This document shows, in pieces, positions 29,701 to 39,345 of a DNA stretch of 64,000 nt. The notes under the pieces were generated by a model. That model had not been told where the DNA came from. It was given only the letters and a program-made list of their open reading frames with translations, and made no database searches. Position numbers and translations under genes: made by a program. How positions within the stretch are numbered: the first letter of the stretch is position 1; each line of letters starts with the position of its first letter. Source of the DNA: Candidatus Thalassarchaeum sp. (lineage in GTDB: Archaea; Thermoplasmatota; Poseidoniia; Poseidoniales; Thalassarchaeaceae); contig JADHRW010000002.1 of the NCBI GenBank assembly GCA_016777225.1, positions 65,284 through 129,283 of the forward strand, read 5' to 3'.

Positions 29701-32700
29701 AAGTTAGAGTACCACTTACATTGAATGTTTCACCGGCTGAAGGATTATCAGTTATATTATCTAATGTGATTACTGTAGGAGAACGTACAGTGATAGTAGA
29801 AATTAACGTCAATGTGTCATATAGAGTATTTGAGCCATTGAAGTACATTAAAACATCCACTTGTCCTAATGGATGATCATTAGGTATAAAGAATGTGAAA
29901 TTAACTAATCCTTGAGAATTTGAACTAACTTCAGGCAACCAAGTATCATGGAATTCAGTTGCTACACCCAGTCCATCTAAAGGAATATTATCATTACTAG
30001 ATTCTACTAATCTCGCCCCAAAGGTAACATTTGTTCCTCTATCAACTACAGTATTAAGCAGAGGGGTTTTATCACGGAATGTTGTAACTCCTCTGACAAG
30101 AATAGTGTCGTTACCTGTACCTGTTAGATAGAAAGGACTACTCCCTTCAATCACACTTACTACCACAGTCTTTGTACCGCTACTAATACCATCACCTAGA
30201 GGATCGGTAGGTACAGTTATATTGAAACTACCATTATCTGATGTGACGTAACTTGTGATGAGTTTTTCACTTAAATCGTTCAAGAAGAATACTTCCACTG
30301 CTAACGGACCATCTACTGTCCTGTTAGCATCTACAGCATCTATTACTTGACCGGAAACAGTAAATATCGATCCCGCAGTAACTTCAGGTAATAATGGATC
30401 TAAGTTAATTAAACTAGATACTTGAACGGTTAAATTAGATATACTCTCATTACCAAGCCAACGCCCTGCGTTTTCTGCAGTCAAATTATCAGAGATATCA
30501 TCAGGAACAGAGACTAGAACATTGTAATATCCAGGAGGGGTATTAGCCGGAATTGTTGGACTGAATCGCACTATTCCATCAGACAAAGTAAGATCGGTTT
30601 CAAGTAATTGTTCTAATGGACCCCCTGAATCAAAAATTAAATCAGCAGAAATATCTGGAAGAGGAGAGCCGTCTGCAATATCTGTAATTGTAGCATTAAT
30701 AATAATATTCTGACCTGCAACTACAATTAATGCAGAAGGAGCATTCTCAACAATCATCTCTGTTTGAATACCTAATGATATTGAGCTCGCATCAGATACT
30801 CTGTAATATTCACCGCCAGAAGGAGGATTAATTGTATAATCTAAGAAAACGCGTAGTTCATAAACGCCTGATGCAATATAACCTGGCATAAAGAACGAAA
30901 CATTGTATGCACCGTTAGTAGTATCAATAAATGTCCCTCCTAATCTAATAACAATATCAGGTGAAGGAGACCCGTCTGGTAAGGGTGGTAAATCAGAAGG
31001 GACTAACATTTGAACGATGACTGAGGAATTATTACCAATCACAGGTGTTGCTAAATTTCTATCTTGAGCGAAACCAGAGACCCAATTAGATGTCCCTCTA
31101 GGAGTCCATTCACTACCTATGTTCACTGTAGCAATCGATTGACCTTGAATTCTAATACTTTCAACAATGCTAGCAGGATTAAGCCAGGTAGAGCCTGAAT
31201 AATTCAATACCCAAGAATAGTCACCAGCAGGTGCGGTAGATTCTGGCACCCATACTGGAGTAACTTTAGGGACATCAGGGTCAGTAATATTCCAAACAGA
31301 TGTTCCGTTGAAATCTAGATTATAAGCCCCTATGAAACTACTCAACGACGTATTAGTATGATCTGTTAAGATGACCTCGACAGCAGCCTGATTACCTCGT
31401 GATTGAGGCACTAATTCATAAGAAAAAATAATGTTACTTCTAATTCCATATTCTGTTAGATAAGTAATTTGATCATTGGCAAAAAGACCTTCGGCATCAA
31501 ACTGAAATTTGACTTCAACAGGCCCAGCAGGTATTGGCACATCATTTGCAGAAAATAACCAACTGATATTGAATTGACCCGGTGAAGTAGTCCAATTAGA
31601 ATCATTTAGAGACCATGTTTTGATAGTAATATAAGGCCCATTAGCAGAAGCTCTTCGTATTTGAAGATACAAAGTACCGTTCAGTTCCTCAGGACTATTT
31701 CCTATACTCAAAGCAGTTCCATTAATGAAAATCAGCGAATCAATATCTAAAAATGTATTATTAACATCAATACCCTCTAAAGAAACTGTTAAATTAGGAG
31801 CAGGAGTGATATTGAATAGGAAATTATCAGTATATGGCCTAATATGGTAACTAGGCGTACTCGCGTTATTCAAATCACCTTCATGCCACCCATAGAATGA
31901 AATTGATGCATTGATTAAACCCAGAGGTTCAGCATCAGAAATAGGTATCTGGAAATCATAATATCCTCCAGTACCTAAATTAGTAATCATACTAACAAAG
32001 CCATCAACGCTAGTTGTATAATTAAGAACCACTTGGAGATCATCTATAGAAGATATGTCTTGATAAGCAGTATTTTCGAGATTAAGATAACCAGTAACAC
32101 TAGAATTTACACCGACTCCAAGCATAGGTTGATCAACAGGAGGGGGAGAACTAAATGAGGAATCAACATCATCAGTAATATTCAAACGCCAAGGGAAAGA
32201 AATACCTTGTGAACCAACATAAGCCTTCTCAAAAGTTTGCAAGACTAATGCCCCATAACCAGGATTTACAGATTCAGATGGTTTTCCTAAAAGATTGAAA
32301 CTACCATTAGCATCAGTTGAACCACTAGCAACTAAATGAGATGGCATAGCTGCAGAACCAGGGACAAGATCAGTCTTATTACCTGGTACTAGATACAAAT
32401 TTATTGAAACATTTTCTGCTAAAGTGGAATTATCTACAAATTGTAATGTTCCATTAAGCCAAATATCTCCACTTGTAAGATCTCTATCGAATGTTGAGGG
32501 CCCCCATTGTTCATCAACTACTTCCACAAGTGACTGAGGAGGACAGGCCTCAAATGGAACCCAACCTAATGTAACATTTCCTTGATTTTGATTAGTTTGC
32601 ATCTGTACTTCTACCCAAGTTGTAAAATCATTACCGTATACATCATATGACTTACCATTCCAATCTCCTCCTGAAAACCCAACTACTTTTCTAGATGCAA

Positions 32701-35686
32701 AGCCAGCGTGACGGAGCATAACTGCAAAAACTGTTGCAAATTGATCACATGTGCCTTCAAAAGTGGAATTCAAAATCCTATTAGTTAAGTCGATGTCGTT
32801 AGGAGAACTAAAATTATCTTCAGTAAAAATTGTGGGGTCATTATTTCTTAGAAAAGTAGTTGTATTATTGCCATTGATTAAGAAATCTTGGATTGCTTCA
32901 ACTTTTTCCCAAGCAGAAAATGCTCCTGACTCACTTAATACTGCTTGAGTTATCGAATTAGGTACAGAACTATGACGAAAAATGTAAGCAGCAGGCAAAT
33001 CTTTAGCATAGTTACTTCCAAGGAATATTGTAGTATTTTCTCTTACTTCAGGGCCGAAAAATACATCAGGAGAACTAGTGAATATTATGTCTACAGCAGT
33101 TTGATCAACTAATACATCTCTAGTATAATTTGAAAAATTTAATCCAGCACCAGGGTCACTCCAAGAAGTCCAATTAACAGTATTGTATGGAACAATTAAT
33201 TCATCACCGGGTTGAATAGTAGCATTGTCCATGTATTCTATAATCCAGTCATCAAGTTCGGAATTATTCCAGAATGAAACATGAGATACACCCTGGGTGA
33301 ATCCGTTATCAACAGCTACTGGCCTGTAGCCAACAAGACTAGTATTAACTCCAAAAGAAACGCCTGTATATGAATCATAAGTGTGCCACCTCCAATATTG
33401 AGTAATGCCTAAATCAACACTAGTAGAGTTTGTTACTGTGAACATTAGCATATTTGGATCGATATCATCGGTTGGGTCGAAAGGGTCACTATCTGAACCT
33501 ATACAATCTAATGACCAAAAATCAGGCCCACATTCTTGACCATCTGGAATACCTCCTCCATCAGTATCTGGATTTAACCAATCTAGTCCCAATGCTTGCT
33601 CAATAGTATCGGGTATACCGTCACCATCAGTATCAGTTGGATTGAGATCATCTTCTGAATTATTCTGAGGATTGGTCCCATCTAAATATTCTTGACCATC
33701 TGGAACACCACCATCATCTGTATCAGCATCATTCCATAAAGTGAAGTAAGTATCTGTAGTACCATTTCCTCCAAAACCAAATATTAGGTCGCAACCAGTA
33801 GAATTTTCAAAGTAATTATTCAGACCATCTTCATCAGTGTCGAGAAGATTACTGCAAGGATTACTAGGATCTGTTTCATTTATTATCTCAGTTAAATCAT
33901 CTACTCCGTCGCCATCTGTATCATACAAATCAGGACTAGTAGGTGGACCCCATGTAGCCAGCAATTCTTCCCAGTCTGCTAATCCATCACCATCAGAATC
34001 TAAAAAATCATCGTCGCAATGAGGCAAATTAGCCAATGCTGGTATCGAAGCATCCCAACACCATGAATTATTTGTAAATAGCACTGCAATTGCTGTGGCA
34101 GGCATTACTATATCTACATCAGTTAAAGAATTACCCAACAATGAAGAATAGCGAAAACCAACAGTACTACCATTTGTTAATTCAAAATATGCCAAAGGTA
34201 AAAGTTCGGCATTTGGAGAAAGATCTTCTCTCCAGTCAGATGGATCAGGGTTTAAGTCTGATGTTGAGTTTAGTTCCAAGGATGAAGATGCAGCATTCCA
34301 ATTGATTATTGTTTTGACAATTATAACTTCACTAATACAAGCATCTGTTTGATGCCCTATTGATGATTCATCACCATCGTTAACTCCTCCTCCATCAGTA
34401 TCTGCTAAGTCCCATTTAGTACAGGTCATATTTTCTTCCCAGTTATCTATGCCATCACCATCAAAATCGCCTTGATCTTCTACACGAGTTGGATCGGTTT
34501 CATTCATATCGACAATACCGTTGCCATTCAGATCTTCTTCACCATCATCAAATTGGTCACCATCAGTATTATTGTTACGAGGGTCAGAAGCTTGTGCAGG
34601 ATCGCCATAAGACCCGTTTACTTCCACACCGTCGCTAATACCGTCTGAATCAGTATCAAATGCTGTGGGATCTGTCAGAAGAATTAGTGCTTCATAAGAA
34701 TCATTTAGACCATCGCCATCAGTATCATTATTTTGAGGGTCAGTTTGAGTTATTGAGTCCACTTCGGCTGTAAAAATTGCACAACCTCCTGGACCTAACC
34801 CTAATACAGGATTACATGGAGATTCTGTAGCAGTCATAGCATCAGGACCAGGCCTAAAATATTGAGTAGGAGGTGTTGTGGAACCATTTCTTGTGCCCCA
34901 AGTAGGATTTACATATTCGTACAAATTAATTAAACCGTCTCCATCAGGATCACCGTAAGTACCATCTAAGTTCGAAGCAGAAGTTGGGTCTAGGCCATTA
35001 GCTACTTCCCAACCATCGGGCATCCCATCTCCATCAGTATCCCATCCATCAGGATCTTCATCGATTTGTCCGTCCCCATCATCGTCATCACTGGAACAAT
35101 CAGCATCTCCATCGCCATCGGGATCAAAATTATCCACTAATCCATCTTTATCATCATCAAATGTATTGAAACAAATATTCCCTACTGGATCTTCATCTGC
35201 ACCATCAGTACCAGTACCCTGCAAGAACTGCATAGCACTTTCTTCGTCCCAATTCCTAACAGGAACGGTCCCATTCCACCAAACTCCATTGTCTAAGACA
35301 TTTGAAGTGTTGATATCATCCCATCCAGTTGGCATGGCATATAGATATTCATTTAGATTAGTGAAGGAATCCCCATCAGGGTCACCTACTGATCCATTTA
35401 TTCCAGTTGGAGATAACGGATCTAATCCATATTGCCATTCCCACCCGTCAGGTAGACCATCATTATCGCTATCCCAGTCTTGAGGTTGTGTATTAATAAT
35501 AAATTCTAAACCATATGTTAATCCATCACCATCTTCATCAGTAGAAGCAAGAGCTTCCCAACTTCCAAATTCAATAGCGGAGTATGATGCAAACAACATT
35601 ATTGATGTAAATAAAATTGCTGAGCGACGTTTACGAAGGAGAATTCTATCAGTGAAATTAATAGAAACTACTCGCAAACTACTCAT
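26720..35686 (-). CDS. Giant membrane-anchored surface protein: TSP3-like Ca-binding repeats, transglutaminase-like domain, many Ig-like/carboxypeptidase-regulatory-like repeats, TM, cytoplasmic DUF4129-like domain
   Basis: N-terminal hydrophobic segment; repeated DxDxDGxxDxxE; GTCDQFATVFAVMLRHAGFASRKVVGFSGG...DFTTWVEV...GWVPFEACP; TM SLLFIVMFVIIIAGLAVSGLYY; C-terminal FREAIYNCYESLCQILMRRGFLRRDFETVREFEIAIRSAL...LDRIFEEARYS. Confidence 0.85.
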   Translation of the reverse strand: MSSLRVVSINFTDRILLRKRRSAILFTSIMLFASYSAIEFGSWEALASTDEDGDGLTYGLEFIINTQPQDWDSDNDGLPDGWEWQYGLDPLSPTGINGSVGDPDGDSFTNLNEYLYAMPTGWDDINTSNVLDNGVWWNGTVPVRNWDEESAMQFLQGTGTDGADEDPVGNICFNTFDDDKDGLVDNFDPDGDGDADCSSDDDDGDGQIDEDPDGWDTDGDGMPDGWEVANGLDPTSASNLDGTYGDPDGDGLINLYEYVNPTWGTRNGSTTPPTQYFRPGPDAMTATESPCNPVLGLGPGGCAIFTAEVDSITQTDPQNNDTDGDGLNDSYEALILLTDPTAFDTDSDGISDGVEVNGSYGDPAQASDPRNNNTDGDQFDDGEEDLNGNGIVDMNETDPTRVEDQGDFDGDGIDNWEENMTCTKWDLADTDGGGVNDGDESSIGHQTDACISEVIIVKTIINWNAASSSLELNSTSDLNPDPSDWREDLSPNAELLPLAYFELTNGSTVGFRYSSLLGNSLTDVDIVMPATAIAVLFTNNSWCWDASIPALANLPHCDDDFLDSDGDGLADWEELLATWGPPTSPDLYDTDGDGVDDLTEIINETDPSNPCSNLLDTDEDGLNNYFENSTGCDLIFGFGGNGTTDTYFTLWNDADTDDGGVPDGQEYLDGTNPQNNSEDDLNPTDTDGDGIPDTIEQALGLDWLNPDTDGGGIPDGQECGPDFWSLDCIGSDSDPFDPTDDIDPNMLMFTVTNSTSVDLGITQYWRWHTYDSYTGVSFGVNTSLVGYRPVAVDNGFTQGVSHVSFWNNSELDDWIIEYMDNATIQPGDELIVPYNTVNWTSWSDPGAGLNFSNYTRDVLVDQTAVDIIFTSSPDVFFGPEVRENTTIFLGSNYAKDLPAAYIFRHSSVPNSITQAVLSESGAFSAWEKVEAIQDFLINGNNTTTFLRNNDPTIFTEDNFSSPNDIDLTNRILNSTFEGTCDQFATVFAVMLRHAGFASRKVVGFSGGDWNGKSYDVYGNDFTTWVEVQMQTNQNQGNVTLGWVPFEACPPQSLVEVVDEQWGPSTFDRDLTSGDIWLNGTLQFVDNSTLAENVSINLYLVPGNKTDLVPGSAAMPSHLVASGSTDANGSFNLLGKPSESVNPGYGALVLQTFEKAYVGSQGISFPWRLNITDDVDSSFSSPPPVDQPMLGVGVNSSVTGYLNLENTAYQDISSIDDLQVVLNYTTSVDGFVSMITNLGTGGYYDFQIPISDAEPLGLINASISFYGWHEGDLNNASTPSYHIRPYTDNFLFNITPAPNLTVSLEGIDVNNTFLDIDSLIFINGTALSIGNSPEELNGTLYLQIRRASANGPYITIKTWSLNDSNWTTSPGQFNISWLFSANDVPIPAGPVEVKFQFDAEGLFANDQITYLTEYGIRSNIIFSYELVPQSRGNQAAVEVILTDHTNTSLSSFIGAYNLDFNGTSVWNITDPDVPKVTPVWVPESTAPAGDYSWVLNYSGSTWLNPASIVESIRIQGQSIATVNIGSEWTPRGTSNWVSGFAQDRNLATPVIGNNSSVIVQMLVPSDLPPLPDGSPSPDIVIRLGGTFIDTTNGAYNVSFFMPGYIASGVYELRVFLDYTINPPSGGEYYRVSDASSISLGIQTEMIVENAPSALIVVAGQNIIINATITDIADGSPLPDISADLIFDSGGPLEQLLETDLTLSDGIVRFSPTIPANTPPGYYNVLVSVPDDISDNLTAENAGRWLGNESISNLTVQVSSLINLDPLLPEVTAGSIFTVSGQVIDAVDANRTVDGPLAVEVFFLNDLSEKLITSYVTSDNGSFNITVPTDPLGDGISSGTKTVVVSVIEGSSPFYLTGTGNDTILVRGVTTFRDKTPLLNTVVDRGTNVTFGARLVESSNDNIPLDGLGVATEFHDTWLPEVSSNSQGLVNFTFFIPNDHPLGQVDVLMYFNGSNTLYDTLTLISTITVRSPTVITLDNITDNPSAGETFNVSGTLTSNNGSSIIDRQGNTLAPSLIFQIDDRDDTFTVISSTVELDGSWSANLRLDLTFSRGTHNITATFTPNVNYYDSSTGDGFFDSRGYSLVTILSPLDLDPDRRIVRGDNLNLSLSLIDNAALPVSSVSLEILVDGSAYSNVTTDSLGLANTSISTSSFRITGPMEIKIIFSGIEGSIGLVGDESMTRVIVLAPSVIEVTGVTGSAIAGESITFHGTLLDEHAMPLLEDGIEKGGIIHLTIDGIDVGAIYSTLSNSSTGEWSITYNLPLDTDYGAHVIQADFFGGFTWVDPMGQGDSLNPEYYLPSSSISIFNATQTSQVVLTTPPGEIDRNQLLTIEGMLTDGAGRTLPSRSLSVYMNDQLLTGLNVDQDGNFSLFIPVPSDMPLGPRIVKIVFEGEEFILSSNSSSVFIVYAPTEVSISQPNAAAVGDNLILRGSVTDNLPNGDLANHSLEIFIDGVLIGITTSDENGDWILNWVVSEFLDVGTHLVTVKAPQQGYYREGNAEVNLTIAYHSGISLQVESSIVTRGGQWNFTGRLYDADSDGLPGLENREVIIYLDGQEIGRTTTLGNGFYSFSYELGYSIKRGGHDVLVEFTGETYYLPIDYNMTVYAKSDINIEVLWISETIIRSDVQHPIKIEGRILEIGGGGNVLQDMVVTLHWVSDGAENANLQWDEATGHFRLQSNAHYPMPPGPINLEIRVESDTARYLNGGDEDLSVSIMVPVNFEFTPNKIKLSKDDRIIRGAVNVTATDSLQPVANISMTASLINASSGQTHFRVIEMTDADGLFTYEFKSIEGLPTLWDQDFWGELSVTFSTDSLFIDPSNRTWLATQHGGIDIQYEETVESSIQSLLFIVMFVIIIAGLAVSGLYYQRRRSATLDELAGIFSYTAELLAAGDEFREAIYNCYESLCQILMRRGFLRRDFETVREFEIAIRSALPISEQSLIALDRIFEEARYSSHVLGEGHRQNAQIALNAVLQEIDQLQEIPVRDDYIASE

Positions 35687-35758
35687 CTCCGATATCAGTG
35701 GCGTTTAATGGGGGTCTTAAGAAGAATGGAGCGTCGTTCGGACGAGTAAACAAAAAAA

Positions 35759-38716
35759 TCAGACTAGTTCTATATCATTGTCATCATAACGGGTCGAATC
35801 AGTCGGTAGTTCAATTGATGTGATAGGTTCAGGAATATCAGACTCTTCTATTCCTTGGTCATCATCATCATCATCATCATCATTCTTGTTCATAGAATCT
35901 ATTAATGCCATATGACTTGCCCATCTTCGACGATTCATATTACTTTGAACTCCTGCAATAATCAACAAAACACCCACGACTAATACAATCAATGTAAGAG
36001 GTCTTGGGTGACTTAACTCATTTACAAGTATATCCAATACATTTCCCAGAACAACAGTCATTAGAACTGTCTTCTTAGCAGTATATTCATCAGACCAACT
36101 TTGACTAGTATCCAATGTTCCATCTATGACGTATGCAAGTGGCATCGCAGTAACTAAAACAGGCACTTTATCGCCATTATTGGCCTCTGAGGAAACAGTC
36201 ACTTTCAAGTTAAAACTCACTTCTTCGTAAGCACCTAATTGAATGAAAGTGGAGCCAGATGGACCTTCAATATCTACTGACCAACCAGGCTCATCAACTT
36301 CTGCATCTAACAAAATTGTCATTTCTGTATTACCTTCGTTTTTAACCTTCATTTGGATATAATGTGAATCACCTGGCAATAATTTTCTATCTTGAGTAAC
36401 TTGGACAATTTCTAAATTCGGAAGATCCGAATCTATTTCAAAGGTCATTGGTAAGTCAAAATAACGAGGTTCGGAATCTTCAGTATCTTCTATGATTCGA
36501 AGATATATCGTATGATCACCTTGTTCGACTTGAGTAGTCAAAGTCACCGAAACATAGACTTCAACAAATCCGCCCGGACTTAGAGATACACGAGGGACTG
36601 CCTCATTATTATCATCTTCAATTCTAAATTCCCATTGCCCGTATATTGGGCTCACATCAAGATTCTCCTGTAAAGTGGCAGGATTTTGGATTCTCCACCA
36701 AAGAGCGGTGTCACCTGAGTTTGCACTACTAATTATTCTTGCACGTAATTTGACATCATCGCAAGTATCCACATCAATTTGACCAAGTGGTGAGCCATCA
36801 CAGTCATAAGTTACTTCAGCTCTAATTCCAAATGTCCTCTGTATTGTAAACATCACAGTGCTTCTCAAAGAAGAATTTCCAGAACTAGTCACCTCAATTT
36901 CGATTAATCCGAGGTCATCATCAGCACGGTCATTGGATGGCTTGATATTAAGTAACAAAACTTGAGTAGCGTGACGTTCCAAGTATGAAGAATGGAATGT
37001 TCCATCACCTACATCTTCAAGAATTCTCTCTCCAGTATTATTATCATACACTTGAATGATTGATTTAGAACGCTGTAATATATCTATTCGAAACATATCA
37101 GCATCGAAACCAGTATTGAATATCTCAAGTAAAAATGGTGTGAATTCCCCATATTCAACATATCTTGGGATAGTATTGTCAATATCATCAGGCCTTGAAG
37201 AGTTAGCGATAGGGAGGCCATGATCTTCATCCCAAACGGATACTGCAGGTGGCTGAAAAACATCTATTTTTTCGAGAACAATATTAAGAGTTTCTTGGTG
37301 AACTACTGTCTGGACACCGTCAACTTCTGCTTCCGCGACCGCCCTGATGTCTATACTACTAGGAGTGCCTGTTAAATCATCAGGTGCTTGTAAAGTTAAT
37401 ATCGGATTGAGTATATCTCCACCTGCATCTAGCGAGTACAGACTGGAGTCAGAATCAAATTCCACTAACCAAGAACTTCCTAGATTTGTCATAACTTCTA
37501 GTTCTACTGACATTGACTTAGTTGAATCGCCTCGATGAACTAATTGCAGAGGTATTGGAGTAATCTCGCCTGGTGCAATATATTCAGTCTGTCTATCCAT
37601 GCCATGATTTATAGAGACTCCAAATTGACGCATTTCAATAGGCTCATGATCAATCAAAACTAAATTTCCTTGGATGTCAGTTACTTCTAATTCAACAGAG
37701 TATTCACCCGAAGGAACTCCGCCAGGATAAGTCCATGAATAATGACCAAAAATACCCTCATTTGTATCATCAATATCCGGGTCATCATTACTTATTTCTT
37801 TGTCTATTCTATAATTCCCTTGAGAATCACGGAGTAACAATCTAACATTATCTATGTCATATCTACCAAACGCACTTTTCACATCAAAGGTGAATTGCAT
37901 TGATCTTTGATCTATTATATCATTAGGGTACCATTCCAGTTCAGGTCCTTCAGATATCTCATCTCCATCTCTTTGCAACACTACAACACTATTTGAAATT
38001 GCATTTGTTTCTACTTCTATTTCTGAGTGTCGATTAGACTCGCCGTCTATTTCGTTCCAAGCAACTTCTGCGGTGCAAGTTGAACCAAATGGTCCTCCGC
38101 CACTATCACAACCAGACATTTCTGCGGAAATAGTGATTTCAATGGTTTCATCTTCTAAAATCATAAATGAACTACTACTACCAATGTCAACCTCAAATTC
38201 TTCATGATCGAAATTACAACTATTCCCAATACCTGTGTTGCAAGCATCTGCACTCCATTCAGCTTGGCCTATCGACGAACCACCGGCTCTGACATTGATA
38301 GTCCAATCAACCGAAGAACCACTTGGACCTACCGCTTTCAAAAATAAATCTAGTGGTAGATAATAAGTACCCGAACTAGAACCTTGGTTTGGTCTACCAA
38401 ATATTTCAATTGAAGACAATAATTCTTGACTAATGAATTCAATTGTTTCATCTAAAGCACTAGCAGTTTCTTGCCCTCCTGATTCAGGAATTTTAGTAGA
38501 AATCAACCCATCACCATCTGTAGTAGAATCTGCAGATGCCAAATATAGTGTGTAAAGCTCAATTGGAGCTTCGACACTATTAGGAGAATTTTCTGTATCT
38601 TGAAGTTCAAATCCATAGATTTGGCCAGAGTAAATGGGAGCCATCATTAGAAACGCTAAGAATAGAGCAATTCGCGCCGTTTTTACACTTCCTTGAGCAT
38701 TCCTTGACTCTTGCAC
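35759..38716 (-). CDS. Large membrane-anchored extracellular protein with NEW3/CARDB-like beta domains; start proposed at GTG 38716, not 38920
   Basis: Signal peptide VKTARIALFLAFLMMAPIYSG; repeats such as VKNEGNTEMTILLDAEVDEPGWSVDIEGPSGSTFIQLGAYEEVSFNLKVTV; C-terminal TM LTLIVLVVGVLLIIAGV and an acidic tail. Confidence 0.75.
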   Translation of the reverse strand: MQESRNAQGSVKTARIALFLAFLMMAPIYSGQIYGFELQDTENSPNSVEAPIELYTLYLASADSTTDGDGLISTKIPESGGQETASALDETIEFISQELLSSIEIFGRPNQGSSSGTYYLPLDLFLKAVGPSGSSVDWTINVRAGGSSIGQAEWSADACNTGIGNSCNFDHEEFEVDIGSSSSFMILEDETIEITISAEMSGCDSGGGPFGSTCTAEVAWNEIDGESNRHSEIEVETNAISNSVVVLQRDGDEISEGPELEWYPNDIIDQRSMQFTFDVKSAFGRYDIDNVRLLLRDSQGNYRIDKEISNDDPDIDDTNEGIFGHYSWTYPGGVPSGEYSVELEVTDIQGNLVLIDHEPIEMRQFGVSINHGMDRQTEYIAPGEITPIPLQLVHRGDSTKSMSVELEVMTNLGSSWLVEFDSDSSLYSLDAGGDILNPILTLQAPDDLTGTPSSIDIRAVAEAEVDGVQTVVHQETLNIVLEKIDVFQPPAVSVWDEDHGLPIANSSRPDDIDNTIPRYVEYGEFTPFLLEIFNTGFDADMFRIDILQRSKSIIQVYDNNTGERILEDVGDGTFHSSYLERHATQVLLLNIKPSNDRADDDLGLIEIEVTSSGNSSLRSTVMFTIQRTFGIRAEVTYDCDGSPLGQIDVDTCDDVKLRARIISSANSGDTALWWRIQNPATLQENLDVSPIYGQWEFRIEDDNNEAVPRVSLSPGGFVEVYVSVTLTTQVEQGDHTIYLRIIEDTEDSEPRYFDLPMTFEIDSDLPNLEIVQVTQDRKLLPGDSHYIQMKVKNEGNTEMTILLDAEVDEPGWSVDIEGPSGSTFIQLGAYEEVSFNLKVTVSSEANNGDKVPVLVTAMPLAYVIDGTLDTSQSWSDEYTAKKTVLMTVVLGNVLDILVNELSHPRPLTLIVLVVGVLLIIAGVQSNMNRRRWASHMALIDSMNKNDDDDDDDDQGIEESDIPEPITSIELPTDSTRYDDNDIELV

Positions 38717-38834
38717 GGTTCTCGGCTGTTCGCAGGGTGTTAAAGAGTTCTTATCACAAGTTCCGGCTAAGCATCTGTTTTTTCGACATTTTAGAGCCGC
38801 GCGATTCAAGACCAAGTTCCCACGCCCGAGGGCC

Positions 38835-38919
38835 GCAGGGGTACCCGAGTGGTCAAAGGGGCCGGACTTAAGCTCCGGTGGCAAGGCCTTCGTGGGTTCG
38901 AATCCCACCCCCTGCACCA
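38835..38919 (+). tRNA. tRNA-Leu(TAA), class II, with encoded CCA
   Basis: GCAGGGGTACCCGAGTGGTCAAAGGGGCCGGACTTAAGCTCCGGTGGCAAGGCCTTCGTGGGTTCGAATCCCACCCCCTGCACCA: acceptor GCAGGGG/CCCCTGC, anticodon TAA, long variable arm. Confidence 0.95.
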
Positions 38920-38939
38920 TTCGAAATAATTTCTTGTAA

Positions 38940-39341
38940 TTACTTCGTTCGCGTCATAGAACAACCTAGCCTTCCATCTCCTTCCAAAACGTCAAGTTTT
39001 GTTATGACTACAGTGGCAGATTCTACAGATTCTGGCTGTAAAATTGAGTCTAACAAATTATTAGCAAGAGATTCTAAAAGAGAAAATCTATGTTTTAAAA
39101 GAACTTTCTCTAAAGAATTTAACAAATATTCATAATTCAATACATCCTCAATAATATCATTTTCTGGATCTTCGACTCCAGAAATTAAAACATAAATATC
39201 AAATCTTACACGTTGAGGATTACCAATCTCATAATCATGAACACCTATATCGACACTCCTAACAATATCTTCTAAAAATAGTGTAGTTACACCTTGGTAG
39301 GAAGATAATATATTTGTGATTGCGTCGGTAAGTGAGGTCAT
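38940..39341 (-). CDS. folB: Dihydroneopterin aldolase-family protein (FolB-like)
   Basis: TLFLEDIVRSVDIGVHDYEIGNPQRVRFDIYVLI...LNYEYLLNSLEKVLLKHRFSLLESLANNLLDSIL...VVITKLDVLEGDGRLGCSMTR. ORF extends to 39368; ATG 39341 preferred. Confidence 0.85.
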   Translation of the reverse strand: MTSLTDAITNILSSYQGVTTLFLEDIVRSVDIGVHDYEIGNPQRVRFDIYVLISGVEDPENDIIEDVLNYEYLLNSLEKVLLKHRFSLLESLANNLLDSILQPESVESATVVITKLDVLEGDGRLGCSMTRTK

Positions 39342-39345
39342 AGAA

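Noticed and set aside
38878-39135. 85-aa + strand ORF starting inside tRNA-Leu
   Set aside because: Begins within the tRNA and runs antisense to the FolB-like gene; no independent support.
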